Shown here in pieces: positions 1 to 8,342 of a DNA stretch of 64,000 bases (position 1 is its first letter; every line of letters starts with the position of its first letter). A model generated the notes under the pieces. That model was not told the origin of the DNA, made no database searches, and saw only the letters and a program-made list of their open reading frames with translations. The translations under genes and the position numbers were made by a program. This DNA comes from Faeciplasma gallinarum. GTDB taxonomy: Bacteria > Bacillota > Clostridia > Oscillospirales > Ruminococcaceae. The DNA is taken from positions 90,792-154,791 of the forward strand of contig DVIR01000056.1 in assembly GCA_018711085.1 (NCBI GenBank). Reading direction: 5' to 3'.

Positions 1-203
1 CAGCTCTATCGCGTCAAGCTTCGGCATCCACAGATCCGTGACCACCACGTCGGGGACTTCGTCCGTCACCGCCTCAAGTATCATTTCGCCGTCCTTAGGC
101 CTCAAAATACAGAAAAATCCCATCTCCCTCAAAACCTGTGCGCATCTGAGGCCGTATTCCTCGCTGTCGTCGCCTATTAAAACCTTGAGCTTCTTTGCCA
201 TGT
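1..203 (-). CDS. spo0A: Spo0A-like response regulator, N-terminal part (runs off the window)
   Basis: Only the first 67 residues are present. The reading starts MAKKLKVLIGDDSEEYGLRC, with the acidic pocket of a receiver domain (GDDSEE), and reaches the phospho-acceptor region DVVVTDLWMP, where the Asp before LWMP is the expected phosphorylation site. The start is the ATG at 203, preceded by AAGGAG at good spacing. The receiver form (VLIGDDS near the N terminus, RPKDGEMILEAV) resembles the divergent Spo0A receivers of Ruminococcaceae, and sporulation genes lie nearby (spoIIP). The DNA-binding half that would settle the identity is outside the window, so another receiver protein is possible. 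Confidence 0.6.
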
Positions 204-295
204 CTTATTTCTCCTTATCTTTTATTCTGTCAATATCAAAAGTCGTTTTCATCGTTTCGATGTTTTATTAACCTTTTCCATATATTAACATAATA

Positions 296-324
296 ATTAT
301 AGATTATCAAGCAAAAATTTACAA
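296..324 (-). promoter_or_regulatory. Sigma-A type promoter for the spo0A-like gene
   Basis: On the minus strand TTGTAA (319-324) and TATAAT (296-301) are separated by 17 bp, about 95 bp upstream of the start codon. A 13-bp inverted repeat, CATCG-ttt-CGATG, lies at 250-262 between promoter and gene and could be an operator. No gene is visible between 204 and 602; that stretch holds this promoter, a decayed duplication and a terminator. Confidence 0.5.
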
Positions 325-358
325 TTTGTATAACTGCACAAGTTTGTTGATCTTTTTT

Positions 359-622
359 CGTCGGCGGAGGGTCGAGCGGCGTCGAATGCCGCAGAAAAAG
401 CATGTGCCGAAGATGCCAAAGCAAATATTCAGTTTTTGAGACTGCGAAGGGATGCGGTGATGATTCTCACGGCAGTCGTCTTGGAGTTCACCATGCCGAT
501 TGCCGCCTCGTCGGCGGAGGGTCGAGCGGCGTCGAACGATGCGGCAAAAAAGCAGGCTTTCCTGTTTTCAAGGAAAGCCTGCGCAGATGCAAAGGTATGT
601 ATTCAGTTTTTGAGGCTGTGAA
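359..622. repeat. Decayed duplication of the UPF0210 gene 3' end
   Basis: Three pieces recur. 359-385 is identical to about 509-535. 425-455 closely matches 600-630, the last codons of the UPF0210 gene. 460-516 matches 754-810 inside that gene with two differences in 57 bp. The order shows an ancestral copy of the gene end plus its downstream flank. The copy at 359-508 has lost roughly 130 bp, and the junction falls at a short GCGG match present at both ends of the deleted segment. The copy has no intact reading frame. Confidence 0.75.
546..582 (-). terminator. Rho-independent terminator after the UPF0210 gene
   Basis: On the minus strand a long GC-rich stem (GCAGGCTTTCCT paired with AGGAAAGCCTGC, short loop) is followed directly by six T. 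It lies 20 bp past the UPF0210 stop codon, so it ends the 2243-to-603 operon. Confidence 0.85.
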
Positions 623-1958
623 GGGGTGCGGGGATCTGTCCGCCGCGGTTTATAAACTTTGAGGGCGACATGGTGTTCACCTTCATGACGGGGCCGCATC
701 CGAAAAGTCCGCCCCAGTCAAGCTCTTCGCCGACATCCTTGCCGATTGCGGGAATGATTCTCACGGCGGTCGTCTTGGAGTTCACCATGCCGATTGCCGC
801 CTCGTCTGCGATTATGGCTGCTATGGTGTCGGCGGTTGTGTCTCCGGGCACGACTATCATGTCAAGTCCCACCGAGCATACTGCCGTCATCGCCTCGAGC
901 TTTTCTATGGTCAAGGAACCGCTCTTTGCGGCGGCTATCATGCCCGAGTCCTCCGAAACGGGTATGAACGCTCCCGAAAGTCCTCCGACCGACGAGCACG
1001 CCATAACTCCGCCCTTCTTTACCGCATCGTTTAGAAGCGCCAGGGTTGCGGTTGTTCCGGGTGCGCCGCACTGCTCAAGTCCTATTTCCTCTAAGATATG
1101 CGCAACGCTGTCGCCGACCTGCGGCGTGGGTGCGAGTGAGAGGTCAACTATGCCGAACGGCACTCCGAGCCTTTCGGACGCGGTAACTCCGACGAGCTGT
1201 CCCACTCTTGTTATCTTATATGCGATTGTTTTGATTATGTTTGAAACCTCGTTTATGTTTGCCCCGGGGTTTTTGGCAAGCGCAGACCTGACCACGCCGG
1301 GTCCTGAAACTCCGACGTTTATTATGCAGTCCGGCTCTCCCACGCCGTGGTACGCTCCCGCCATAAACGGGTTGTCATCCACGGAGTTGCAGAACACCAC
1401 GAGCTTTGCCGCGCCAAAGCATGCGCTGTCTACGGTTTGCTCCGCCGTGGCACGGACGATTCCGCCCATCAGCTTGCATGCGTCGAGGTTTATTCCCGCC
1501 TTCGTCGAGCCTACGTTTACCGACGAGCAGACCTTTTTAGTTATTTTAAGCGCCTGTGGTATCGACTGAATAAGCTCCATGTCTCCCGCCGAAAATCCCT
1601 TCTGCACAAGCGCAGAGTATCCGCCTATGAGGTCTACGCCGACCGCCTGAGCCGCCTTGTCCATGGTGACGGCAAACTTCACCGGACTTTGCTTGCATGC
1701 GGCGGAAATCATGGCTATCGGGGTTACGGATATTCTCTTATTTATTATAGGTATGCCGTATTCCTTTTCTATCTCTTCGCCAACCCTCACAAGGTCCTTG
1801 GCGCAGCGGGTTATTTTGTCGTAAACCTTTTTGCACGCCTTGTCTATGTCCGAATCAATACAGTCGAGCAGTGATATTCCCATTGTGATGGTTCTTATAT
1901 CCAGACACTCGTCCTGTATCATGCGGATGGTTTCCAATATGTCGCTGAGATTTATCAT
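603..1958 (-). CDS. UPF0210 (DUF711) family protein
   Basis: This 451-residue protein has the full length of the UPF0210/DUF711 family, whose biochemical role is not firmly known; it is structurally related to glycyl-radical-enzyme-like folds in database naming only. Recognisable stretches are MINLSDILETIRMI at the N terminus, SVTPIAMISAA, and CFGAAKLVVFCNSVDDNPFM in the middle. The start is supported by AAGGAG ten bases upstream. It follows an ACT-domain gene by 15 bp; this UPF0237-UPF0210 pair is a conserved neighbourhood in Firmicutes, so the two probably act together, with the ACT protein a possible ligand sensor. Its 3' end was the source of the decayed duplication at 359-516. Confidence 0.85.
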   Translation of the reverse strand: MINLSDILETIRMIQDECLDIRTITMGISLLDCIDSDIDKACKKVYDKITRCAKDLVRVGEEIEKEYGIPIINKRISVTPIAMISAACKQSPVKFAVTMDKAAQAVGVDLIGGYSALVQKGFSAGDMELIQSIPQALKITKKVCSSVNVGSTKAGINLDACKLMGGIVRATAEQTVDSACFGAAKLVVFCNSVDDNPFMAGAYHGVGEPDCIINVGVSGPGVVRSALAKNPGANINEVSNIIKTIAYKITRVGQLVGVTASERLGVPFGIVDLSLAPTPQVGDSVAHILEEIGLEQCGAPGTTATLALLNDAVKKGGVMACSSVGGLSGAFIPVSEDSGMIAAAKSGSLTIEKLEAMTAVCSVGLDMIVVPGDTTADTIAAIIADEAAIGMVNSKTTAVRIIPAIGKDVGEELDWGGLFGCGPVMKVNTMSPSKFINRGGQIPAPLHSLKN

Positions 1959-1973
1959 CTTTGCCCGCTCCTT

Positions 1974-2243
1974 TTAAATGTGATGCATGGTGTTGAATAT
2001 GTCCTCGTGCATGACAAAAATAGACAGTCCCATCGACTTGCCAAGCTCGGACATTTTATCCGAAAGCTCGCTCAGCGGTATGCTGAGTTTTGAGATATCG
2101 ACAAGCATGACCATTGCGAAAACATCCTGCAAAACAGACTGAGTTACCTCCGTGACGTTTGCGTTATACTGTGCGCACATTGACGACACCTTAGCAAGTA
2201 TGCCGACCGCGTCCTTTCCTATAACCGATATAACAGCCTTCAT
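1974..2243 (-). CDS. ACT-domain protein, UPF0237 family
   Basis: An 89-residue stand-alone ACT domain (MKAVISVIGKDAVGILAKVS, then NVTEVTQSVLQDVFAMVMLVDIS). ACT domains usually bind amino acids or other small ligands and regulate a partner. The size and the following UPF0210 gene (15 bp gap) are those of the conserved UPF0237-UPF0210 pair. The start at 2243 is preceded by GGGAGGA. It is the first gene of the pair, so the promoter at 2293-2321 drives both. Confidence 0.88.
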   Translation of the reverse strand: MKAVISVIGKDAVGILAKVSSMCAQYNANVTEVTQSVLQDVFAMVMLVDISKLSIPLSELSDKMSELGKSMGLSIFVMHEDIFNTMHHI

Positions 2244-2292
2244 TTACAACCAATCCTCCCGATACAATTGAATCTGCAAAAGTATTGTAGCT

Positions 2293-2321
2293 ATTGTATC
2301 ACAGTTTTTACGCTTTGCCAA
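2293..2321 (-). promoter_or_regulatory. Promoter for the UPF0237-UPF0210 operon
   Basis: TTGGCA (2316-2321) and TACAAT (2293-2298) on the minus strand with 17-bp spacing, about 50 bp upstream of the first start codon. Confidence 0.55.
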
Positions 2322-2341
2322 GGGATAAAATACACGCACAA

Positions 2342-3556
2342 TCATTTTGCATAGCTCAAAAGCAGCTCCGCCAAGCTCATGCCGAGAAGCTTTCCGCTGT
2401 ACATCGCCTCTTCAAGGGAGTTAGAGCTTGAGCCCATCTCCAAAAGTATAGACGCGGGGGTCAGCTCCTGGTTGTAGTTTCTCTCGGCGAAGAGTATGGG
2501 TCTTGTAAAGCCGGGGTAGTCCGATTCAAGCTTTGATTGAAGCTTTGTCGCAAACCTGAGGTTGTATCGATACTGCGGCACATTCATGCAGCCGCATATT
2601 ATCATGACCTGCGCCGCCTCCTTTCCGTCGATTTCGCAGACTGGCGCGTATCTTACGCCGTCCGATTCTATGGCGTCTCTGTGCACGTCGAGCACCACCT
2701 TTATCGACGGATACTCGCTCAAAAGCTCCTCTACCCTCTCGCTGCTTCGGTCGTACGCTCCGGTGTATTTAGGGTAGTCGTGGACGGTGGTGTCGTGGAT
2801 TACGCCTATTCCCGCCGCCTCAAGCTGAGCGGCTATCTCTTCGCCCACGGCGCACACTGTCTTGTCAAGCTCGGTCGTTCGGGAGGAAAACTCGCTGTCG
2901 TATCTGTCACGGGCGTAAGGCTCGTAGCACTCTGTTGTGTGGGTGTGCATTATCAGCACCTGCGGCTCGCCGTTCAGCTCTATTTCAAGGTACGGCTCTA
3001 TTTCCGCCTGCTCCAAAAGGTAGTCTGTATCCTTGTCGGCGCTGTTTCTGAGCATGCCGCCGTCCGGGAGGTTTACAAACGTAGAGGACTCCTCATAAGA
3101 ATAGGTCTTTCTTATTATCTGCCCGCCGTCCGATGAAAGCTCGTCGGGATAGGGCAGCTCCTCCGAAAGCGGCTCGTTTTCATCCTCCGGTTCCTCTGTC
3201 TCCTGCGGCGCCTCCTCAAGCCCCCAGCCGAGGCCGTTTGTTATCTGCATGAGCTTGCCGGAAAGATAGGAGTGAGAACCGGAGCCTGAGGTGTTTATTG
3301 TCTGATTGGCGGCTGCCTGATCGGGTGAGTCATGCTTCGCGGAGTTGTCCTCCGGAACGCTTATCCCCGCGGAGGCGTATGTAAGCCTTTCAAAGAACCC
3401 GTAAGGGCTGTCCGCACCCACAAAAAACGCCGCCGCTGCCACTGCGCTGAACGTGGCAAGCGCAAAAATCCCGCCCGCCAAAAACTCCGTGAGGCTTTTT
3501 CTCATGTTTGGCGCGCCGCCTGTGCCCTGCGGTGTGTGCAATTCTGAATCTTTCAC
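2342..3556 (-). CDS. spoIIP: Stage II sporulation protein P, SpoIIP
   Basis: SpoIIP is a membrane-anchored peptidoglycan amidase/endopeptidase that thins septal peptidoglycan so the mother-cell membrane can engulf the forespore. This 404-residue protein has a short cytoplasmic start, one membrane segment at about residues 25-50, a low-complexity acidic linker to about 150, and the C-terminal catalytic domain. The family motifs are clear: VLIMHTHTTECY (zinc-binding His and Glu) and VVLDVHRDAI. The start is GTG at 3556 with AAAGGATGG just upstream; an ATG 17 codons further in is a weaker alternative. In Bacillus it works with SpoIID and SpoIIM, neither of which is visible here. Confidence 0.93.
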   Translation of the reverse strand: MKDSELHTPQGTGGAPNMRKSLTEFLAGGIFALATFSAVAAAAFFVGADSPYGFFERLTYASAGISVPEDNSAKHDSPDQAAANQTINTSGSGSHSYLSGKLMQITNGLGWGLEEAPQETEEPEDENEPLSEELPYPDELSSDGGQIIRKTYSYEESSTFVNLPDGGMLRNSADKDTDYLLEQAEIEPYLEIELNGEPQVLIMHTHTTECYEPYARDRYDSEFSSRTTELDKTVCAVGEEIAAQLEAAGIGVIHDTTVHDYPKYTGAYDRSSERVEELLSEYPSIKVVLDVHRDAIESDGVRYAPVCEIDGKEAAQVMIICGCMNVPQYRYNLRFATKLQSKLESDYPGFTRPILFAERNYNQELTPASILLEMGSSSNSLEEAMYSGKLLGMSLAELLLSYAK

Positions 3557-3610
3557 TTAAAACCATCCTTTCTGTAATCCATATGTAAGCGGTTTGTAAT
3601 ATATGAAATG

Positions 3611-3639
3611 TAGACATTCGAGGCGCCGTGTGCTAAAAT
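3611..3639 (+). promoter_or_regulatory. Promoter for the VanY-like/CBS genes
   Basis: TAGACA (3611-3616) and TAAAAT (3634-3639) with 17-bp spacing, 42 bp before the VanY-like start codon. It lies in the divergent gap with spoIIP. Confidence 0.5.
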
Positions 3640-3681
3640 GAAATAAGCAGAAATACTATATAGAGAGGTACATAAGCGCTC

Positions 3682-4665
3682 ATGTGTAACAAGCATAACC
3701 CCATCAAAAGAAAACTTTATTTGATTATTTCGCTCTGCGCATGCGCTGCAATCTGGTTTACCGGATGCGCAAACATCGTCCCCGCAGACTCTGATATTTC
3801 CGATATGACAATCACAACTGCCGAGCCGTCCGAAACAGCTCCCGCGACAACTTCAGCCGAAACAACCGCCGTCACGGAGACGCCTGCAACAGAACCTGTG
3901 ACCGAGCCCGTGACGGAGGAAGTGACAGAACCTGTGACTGAGGAAGTGACCGAGCCTGTGACTGAGGAGGTGACACAAGAGTCAGCCGGCACATCGGTTT
4001 CCACGAACGAGACGCAGCCCGAGCAGACCGAAGAGGAGGACAACGTGGAGCAGGTTGACAGCGACTACTATTTTCAGAACGAGGACGACTACTTCTTCAT
4101 AGTCAACAAGCAGCATTTTCTGCCGGAGGACTATGAGATAGAAACCGACTACGTTCAGGGAAGCTATGAAATGGAAAAGACTGCGGCGTATTATTGCAGG
4201 CAGATGATAGAGGCAGCCGCCGAGGACGGCATAAATTTAAAGGTCATCTCGGCCTACAGAACCGTGTCTTATCAGGAAAAGCTCTTTGAGCGCAACGTTC
4301 AGTCGAGAATGGACGGCGGAATGAGCTACGAAGAGGCGTACTATGACACCTCGATAAACATTGCGCCTCCGGGAGGAAGCGAGCACAACGCGGGACTTGC
4401 GGCGGACATCGTCACCGAGGACGATTGGGACACATACACCGGCTTTGAGGACACGGAGGAGTTCGCGTGGCTTTCGGAGCATGCCGCCGAGTACGGATTC
4501 ATAATGAGATATCCTAAGGGCAAGGAGGACATAACCGGCTACATATACGAGCCGTGGCACTACAGGTATGTCGGGGTTAAGTATGCCGCCGACGTCGCTC
4601 AAAGCGGACTTTGCCTTGAAGAGTACTTTGACAAGTACTATCCTGGCTGGTCTGACGAGCAGTAA
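3682..4665 (+). CDS. VanY-like D-Ala-D-Ala carboxypeptidase lipoprotein (M15B)
   Basis: A 327-residue exported lipoprotein predicted to trim the terminal D-Ala of peptidoglycan stem peptides. It has a signal peptide ending in the lipobox WFTGC (Cys at about 29), a long Thr/Glu/Pro linker (residues 45-130) with tandem TEPVTEEV units, and a C-terminal M15 peptidase domain. Zinc ligands are visible in SEHNAGLAADIV (His and Asp) and in EPWHYRYVG (second His). ISAYRTVSYQEKLF is also typical of VanY/DacY proteins. Nothing suggests vancomycin resistance: no vanH/A/X genes are present, so ordinary wall remodelling is more likely. The CBS-pair gene follows after 40 bp and may be cotranscribed. Confidence 0.88.
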   Translation: MCNKHNPIKRKLYLIISLCACAAIWFTGCANIVPADSDISDMTITTAEPSETAPATTSAETTAVTETPATEPVTEPVTEEVTEPVTEEVTEPVTEEVTQESAGTSVSTNETQPEQTEEEDNVEQVDSDYYFQNEDDYFFIVNKQHFLPEDYEIETDYVQGSYEMEKTAAYYCRQMIEAAAEDGINLKVISAYRTVSYQEKLFERNVQSRMDGGMSYEEAYYDTSINIAPPGGSEHNAGLAADIVTEDDWDTYTGFEDTEEFAWLSEHAAEYGFIMRYPKGKEDITGYIYEPWHYRYVGVKYAADVAQSGLCLEEYFDKYYPGWSDEQ

Positions 4666-4705
4666 AGAATTTTAAAACACAAAAATCAGAGAGGACACCT
4701 TCAAG

Positions 4706-5158
4706 ATGAACATAGCATTTTTTCTCACGCTGAAAAAGGACGTCGCCTATTTGTATGACGATTACACCATACGCCAGTCGCTTGAAAAGATGAAATTCCA
4801 CGGATACTCATCAATACCGGTGATATCCCGAACGGGCGAGTACGTATCAACAGTGACCGAGGGGGACTTCCTTTGGTACATGTTAGACCAAAGCGTGCTT
4901 GAGGAGGACGGCGGAGTGTCGATTTACGACGCCGAGGATTTAAGGCTGAGAGACATACTCCGAAAGAACAGAGTCACCGCCGTGAGGATAACCGCCACCA
5001 TGGATGAGCTGTACGAGCTTGCGATGAACCAAAACTTTGTCCCCGTGACCGACGACGAGGGAATATTTATAGGCATAGTCACAAGAAAGAACATCATAAA
5101 ATACTTTGTGGCAAGCCGCACGGGGGAAAGCGTCCCCGCCCTTTCAAAGCAAGTATAG
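4706..5158 (+). CDS. CBS-domain pair protein
   Basis: A 150-residue protein made almost entirely of two CBS motifs (roughly residues 12-60 with YSSIPVISRTGEYVSTVTEG, and 85-135 with FVPVTDDEGIFIGIVTRK). CBS pairs bind adenine nucleotides or related ligands and act as sensors. No effector domain is attached, so it may regulate a partner protein. The start is supported by GAGAGGA ten bases upstream. It lies 40 bp after the VanY-like gene on the same strand. No specific function can be assigned. Confidence 0.82.
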   Translation: MNIAFFLTLKKDVAYLYDDYTIRQSLEKMKFHGYSSIPVISRTGEYVSTVTEGDFLWYMLDQSVLEEDGGVSIYDAEDLRLRDILRKNRVTAVRITATMDELYELAMNQNFVPVTDDEGIFIGIVTRKNIIKYFVASRTGESVPALSKQV

Positions 5159-5363
5159 CCCCGCGGGCATAAAAAAGCGGTCGGAACGAGTAAGGCGCCT
5201 GCGAATTTATTTATATCCTTTGTGTATGTCGCAAGCGCGGAAAATGTCGCATAAATCAGGCTTTGCCCACATTTAATGCGGCGTTAATCAGTGCTTTAAA
5301 CAAAATTATATTAAATTAAATGTGCATGATTCACAATTTTAAAGCAGTCACAAACATAATTCA

Positions 5364-5392
5364 TTGACAATTATTCTTCTTGGCGCTATAAT
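5364..5392 (+). promoter_or_regulatory. Promoter for the small lipoprotein gene
   Basis: Perfect TTGACA (5364-5369) and TATAAT (5387-5392) with 17-bp spacing. The predicted 5' leader is about 115 nt. In the 354-bp gap 5159-5512 I see this promoter and AT-rich sequence but no gene or clear RNA structure. Confidence 0.8.
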
Positions 5393-5512
5393 ATATTTGC
5401 TATATTTGACGGCGAAAGCGTATCAGACTTTGCCGGCAGGCGCTGCCTGTATGTGATCGTCGTAATTGTTTAATACAATTAAAAATTTAATCCGAATAGG
5501 GGGATTATTAAA

Positions 5513-6004
5513 ATGAAAAGATTTGTTTCATTGGCGCTTGTAGTCGCGATTGTAGCTGTAGCGTTCGTATCCTGCGGTTTGGTTTATCCCAACGCCGGCA
5601 CATATACCGACGAATACAAGACAACCGTTATCGAGATCGGCGCATACGATGAGGAAACCGAGTCCGGAACAATGTCTGTTGTCAACAGCTTAAACGACGA
5701 CATCAACTACACCGGAACCTACACTCTTGAAGAGAACGATCCCGATGTATCGAGCATACTCGTGTTCACCACTTCAGACGGACAGGTAATTAAGTATCTT
5801 TACGATGTCACCATGGACGTTTTGCAGGACCTCGAGTCCCAGATCATCTACTACGGTCCTAACGCTGTAGTTGTAGATCCCGAGGATGTTCAGGCCGGAT
5901 TTGATGCGCTTTTGGGCAACAACGACGACGAAGACGCTGAGACAACAGAGGCTGCCGATGCTGAGACAACAGAGGCTGCTGACGGTGAGGACGCCGCAGA
6001 ATAA
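5513..6004 (+). CDS. Small secreted lipoprotein of unknown function
   Basis: A 163-residue protein with a signal peptide and lipobox FVSCG (Cys at about 21), so it should be anchored on the outer face of the membrane. The mature part is acidic and probably beta-rich (TYTDEYKTTVIEIG, YTGTYTLEEN) and ends in a tail with two ETTEAAD repeats. I do not recognise a family. A strong ribosome site (GGGGGA) precedes the ATG, a consensus promoter lies upstream and a terminator downstream, so it is a well-supported single-gene unit that may be highly expressed. Confidence 0.82.
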   Translation: MKRFVSLALVVAIVAVAFVSCGLVYPNAGTYTDEYKTTVIEIGAYDEETESGTMSVVNSLNDDINYTGTYTLEENDPDVSSILVFTTSDGQVIKYLYDVTMDVLQDLESQIIYYGPNAVVVDPEDVQAGFDALLGNNDDEDAETTEAADAETTEAADGEDAAE

Positions 6005-6034
6005 TCAGGCGCTCGAACTACTGAATTAAAATTG

Positions 6035-6069
6035 AAAAAACACCGGCTCGTATGGGTCGGTGTTTTTTT
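6035..6069 (+). terminator. Terminator after the small lipoprotein gene
   Basis: A-run, CACCG stem, 12-nt loop, CGGTG, then seven T. The symmetric A and T tracts allow it to work on either strand. Confidence 0.8.
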
Positions 6070-6125
6070 GCGCTCATAGGCACTTGGCATTACGTAAGAT
6101 GCGCATGAAATGCATATATGAGGAC

Positions 6126-6226
6126 ACACGAATGAACCATGTCATCGTGCACACGAATGAACCATGTCATCGTGCACACGAATGAACCGTGTCATCGTGC
6201 ACACGCATTAACTGCGTCATACGTGC
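6126..6226. repeat. 25-bp tandem repeat, three good units plus one degenerate
   Basis: Units start at 6126, 6151 and 6176 and read ACACGAATGAACCATGTCAT followed by CGTGC; the third differs by one base. A fourth, degenerate unit follows at 6201. Each unit contains complementary ends (CACGA and TCGTG) that could form a weak hairpin. It lies between the terminators of two convergent genes and encodes nothing obvious. Confidence 0.85.
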
Positions 6227-6270
6227 ACACATAGCCTGCGTATACGCGCATGCCGGCATAAGGATGAATA

Positions 6271-6312
6271 TAAAAAAATCGCCGCCGCACTCACATAACG
6301 AGCGCGGCGGCA
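6271..6312 (-). terminator. Terminator after typA
   Basis: On the minus strand GCCGCCGC pairs with GCGGCGGC around a short loop and is followed by GATTTTTTT. It lies just past the typA stop codon at 6334. Confidence 0.85.
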
Positions 6313-6333
6313 TATATGCACCTGAGCGCTTAT

Positions 6334-8151
6334 TTACATCTTTGCGCGGTCCTTTGCGCGCTGAACATTTGATAGCGTCTTTTTGCGAAGCCTTATCGAC
6401 TTTGGCGTCACTTCGACAAGCTCGTCGTCCGCTATAAATTCAAGGCTGTCCTCAAGGCTGAGTATCTTGGGCGGAACAAGCCTGAGCGCATCGTCGCTGC
6501 CGCTTGCGCGGGTGTTGGTCAGGTGCTTTTTCTTGCACACGTTCACAACGATATCCCCTGCTTTCGGCGACGCTCCGACTATCATTCCCTCGTAAACCTG
6601 AACGCCCGCTCCGATGAACAAAACGCCTCTTTCCTGAGCGTTGTAAAGGCCGTATGTTACAGCCTCGCCCGTTTCAAACGCAACCAAAGAGCCGTTTGAA
6701 CGCCTCGGGATATCTCCCTTATACGGCTCGTAGTCGTAAAACACCGCGCTCATTATTCCCTCGCCCTTTGTGTCGGTCAAAAACTCGTTTCTGTAACCGA
6801 AAAGACCTCTTGAGGGGACGTGGAATATAACCCTCATTCTTGAGCCGAGCGGAGTCATGGAGACCATTTCCGCCTTGCGTGAGCCCATCTTCTCGATTAC
6901 CGCGCCGACGCATCCCTCCGGAACATCGACAACAAGCTCCTCCACAGGCTCGCAAAGCACCCCGTCTATCTCCCTGTACAGCACCCTCGGCGTTGAAACT
7001 CCAAGCTCGTAGCCCTCTCTGCGCATGTTCTCTATGAGTATTGAAAGGTGCATCTCTCCCCTGCCCGCAACCTTAAAGGAATCTGTTGAATCAGTTTCGG
7101 TCACGCGGAGTGAAACGTCCTTTAAAAGCTCCTTAAAGAGCCTTTCTCTTATATGCCTTGATGTGACGAACTTGCCCTCGCGTCCTGCGAAGGGCGAATC
7201 GTTTACCGAGAACGTCATCTCGACAGTCGGCTCGCTTATCTTCACGAACGGCAGCGGCTCGTACTTTGATATGTCGCAGATGGTGTCGCCTATGGTTATG
7301 TTCTCTATGCCGCTTATGCAGACTATGTCTCCTACGGTTGCGCTCTCGGCAGGCACCCTCTCAAGTCCCGCTATCTGATAAAGCGTGACCACCTTTCCGC
7401 GGTACTCCTTCTTTGTGCCGTGGTAGTCGCCTATTATGACTTCCTCGTTGACGTGCACCGTTCCCCGCTCTATCTTTCCTATGGCTATTCTTCCGATGTA
7501 CTCGTTATAATCTATGGACGATACAAGAAGCTGAAGCGGCTCCTGAGGTTCGCCCTGCGGCGCGGGGATGTATTCTATTATCTTGTCAAAGAGCGGCACT
7601 AAGTCCACTCCCGGCTCGTCCTGCGACAAGGATGCGGTTCCGTCCCTTCCGGAGCAGAACAGTATCGGCGAATCGAGCTGCTCGTCTGATGCGTTTAAAT
7701 CCATCAGCAGCTCATAGCACTCGTCTATTACCTCGTTTACTCTTGCGTCGGGGCGGTCGATCTTGTTTATTACTATTATCACTCTGTGTCCTAAGTCCAA
7801 AGCATGCTGCAATACAAATCTCGTCTGCGGCATGGGTCCCTCCGCAGCATCGACAAGCAGTATAACTCCGTCAACCATCTTGAGTATGCGCTCAACCTCG
7901 CCGCCGAAGTCCGCGTGTCCGGGCGTATCGACTATGTTTATCTTTATGTCTTTGTACATCACCGACGTGTTCTTTGCAAGTATGGTTATTCCCCTCTCAC
8001 GCTCTATGGCGTTGGAGTCCATCACTCTCTCGTTTACCGTCTGGTTGGCGCGGAATGTTCCGCTCTGCTTGAGCATGGCGTCTACAAGCGTCGTCTTTCC
8101 GTGGTCAACGTGCGCTATTATTGCAACGTTTCTTAAATCGTTACGTACCAA
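6334..8151 (-). CDS. typA: GTPase TypA/BipA
   Basis: A ribosome-associated translational GTPase of the elongation-factor family, important for ribosome assembly and stress growth. The 605 residues match the family. G motifs are all present: AHVDHGKTT (G1, residues 14-22), RGIT (G2), DTPGHADF (G3), NKIDRP (G4) and the G5 region. The elongation-factor-like C domains follow (GRGEMHLSILIENMRREGYE), then the TypA-specific C-terminal domain. The start is TTG at 8151 with GAGGAA upstream, consistent with the family N terminus. A single-gene unit with its own promoter and terminator. Confidence 0.97.
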   Translation of the reverse strand: MVRNDLRNVAIIAHVDHGKTTLVDAMLKQSGTFRANQTVNERVMDSNAIERERGITILAKNTSVMYKDIKINIVDTPGHADFGGEVERILKMVDGVILLVDAAEGPMPQTRFVLQHALDLGHRVIIVINKIDRPDARVNEVIDECYELLMDLNASDEQLDSPILFCSGRDGTASLSQDEPGVDLVPLFDKIIEYIPAPQGEPQEPLQLLVSSIDYNEYIGRIAIGKIERGTVHVNEEVIIGDYHGTKKEYRGKVVTLYQIAGLERVPAESATVGDIVCISGIENITIGDTICDISKYEPLPFVKISEPTVEMTFSVNDSPFAGREGKFVTSRHIRERLFKELLKDVSLRVTETDSTDSFKVAGRGEMHLSILIENMRREGYELGVSTPRVLYREIDGVLCEPVEELVVDVPEGCVGAVIEKMGSRKAEMVSMTPLGSRMRVIFHVPSRGLFGYRNEFLTDTKGEGIMSAVFYDYEPYKGDIPRRSNGSLVAFETGEAVTYGLYNAQERGVLFIGAGVQVYEGMIVGASPKAGDIVVNVCKKKHLTNTRASGSDDALRLVPPKILSLEDSLEFIADDELVEVTPKSIRLRKKTLSNVQRAKDRAKM

Positions 8152-8231
8152 GTTACTTCCTCTTTTCTGCTGATTTGCTCAAAAACCTTTCGAGCGTTTT
8201 GTGCATATATACTAATTTTTACCCATAGTGT

Positions 8232-8260
8232 ATTATATCCTGTCCGGCGTCAGAAATCAA
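8232..8260 (-). promoter_or_regulatory. Promoter for typA
   Basis: TTGATT (8255-8260) and TATAAT (8232-8237) on the minus strand, 17-bp spacing, about 80 bp upstream of the TTG start. Confidence 0.7.
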
Positions 8261-8342
8261 TAGCCAAATCAAACAACATAAAAACACGCATAGCGGCATA
8301 AAATATTGATTTTAGACTATTTTAAAAGCTCCGCTCACAATT

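Noticed and set aside
670..1569. A 299-codon open frame antisense to the UPF0210 gene
   Set aside because: It is the mirror of a well-supported conserved gene, has no family similarity that I can see and no ribosome site.
3682..4665. Vancomycin-resistance gene
   Set aside because: The protein is VanY-like, but there are no vanH/A/X or vanRS genes nearby and the fold is common in ordinary wall metabolism.
6126..6226. CRISPR array
   Set aside because: Units are directly abutting with no unique spacers, and there are no cas genes; the same applies to 9118-9216.
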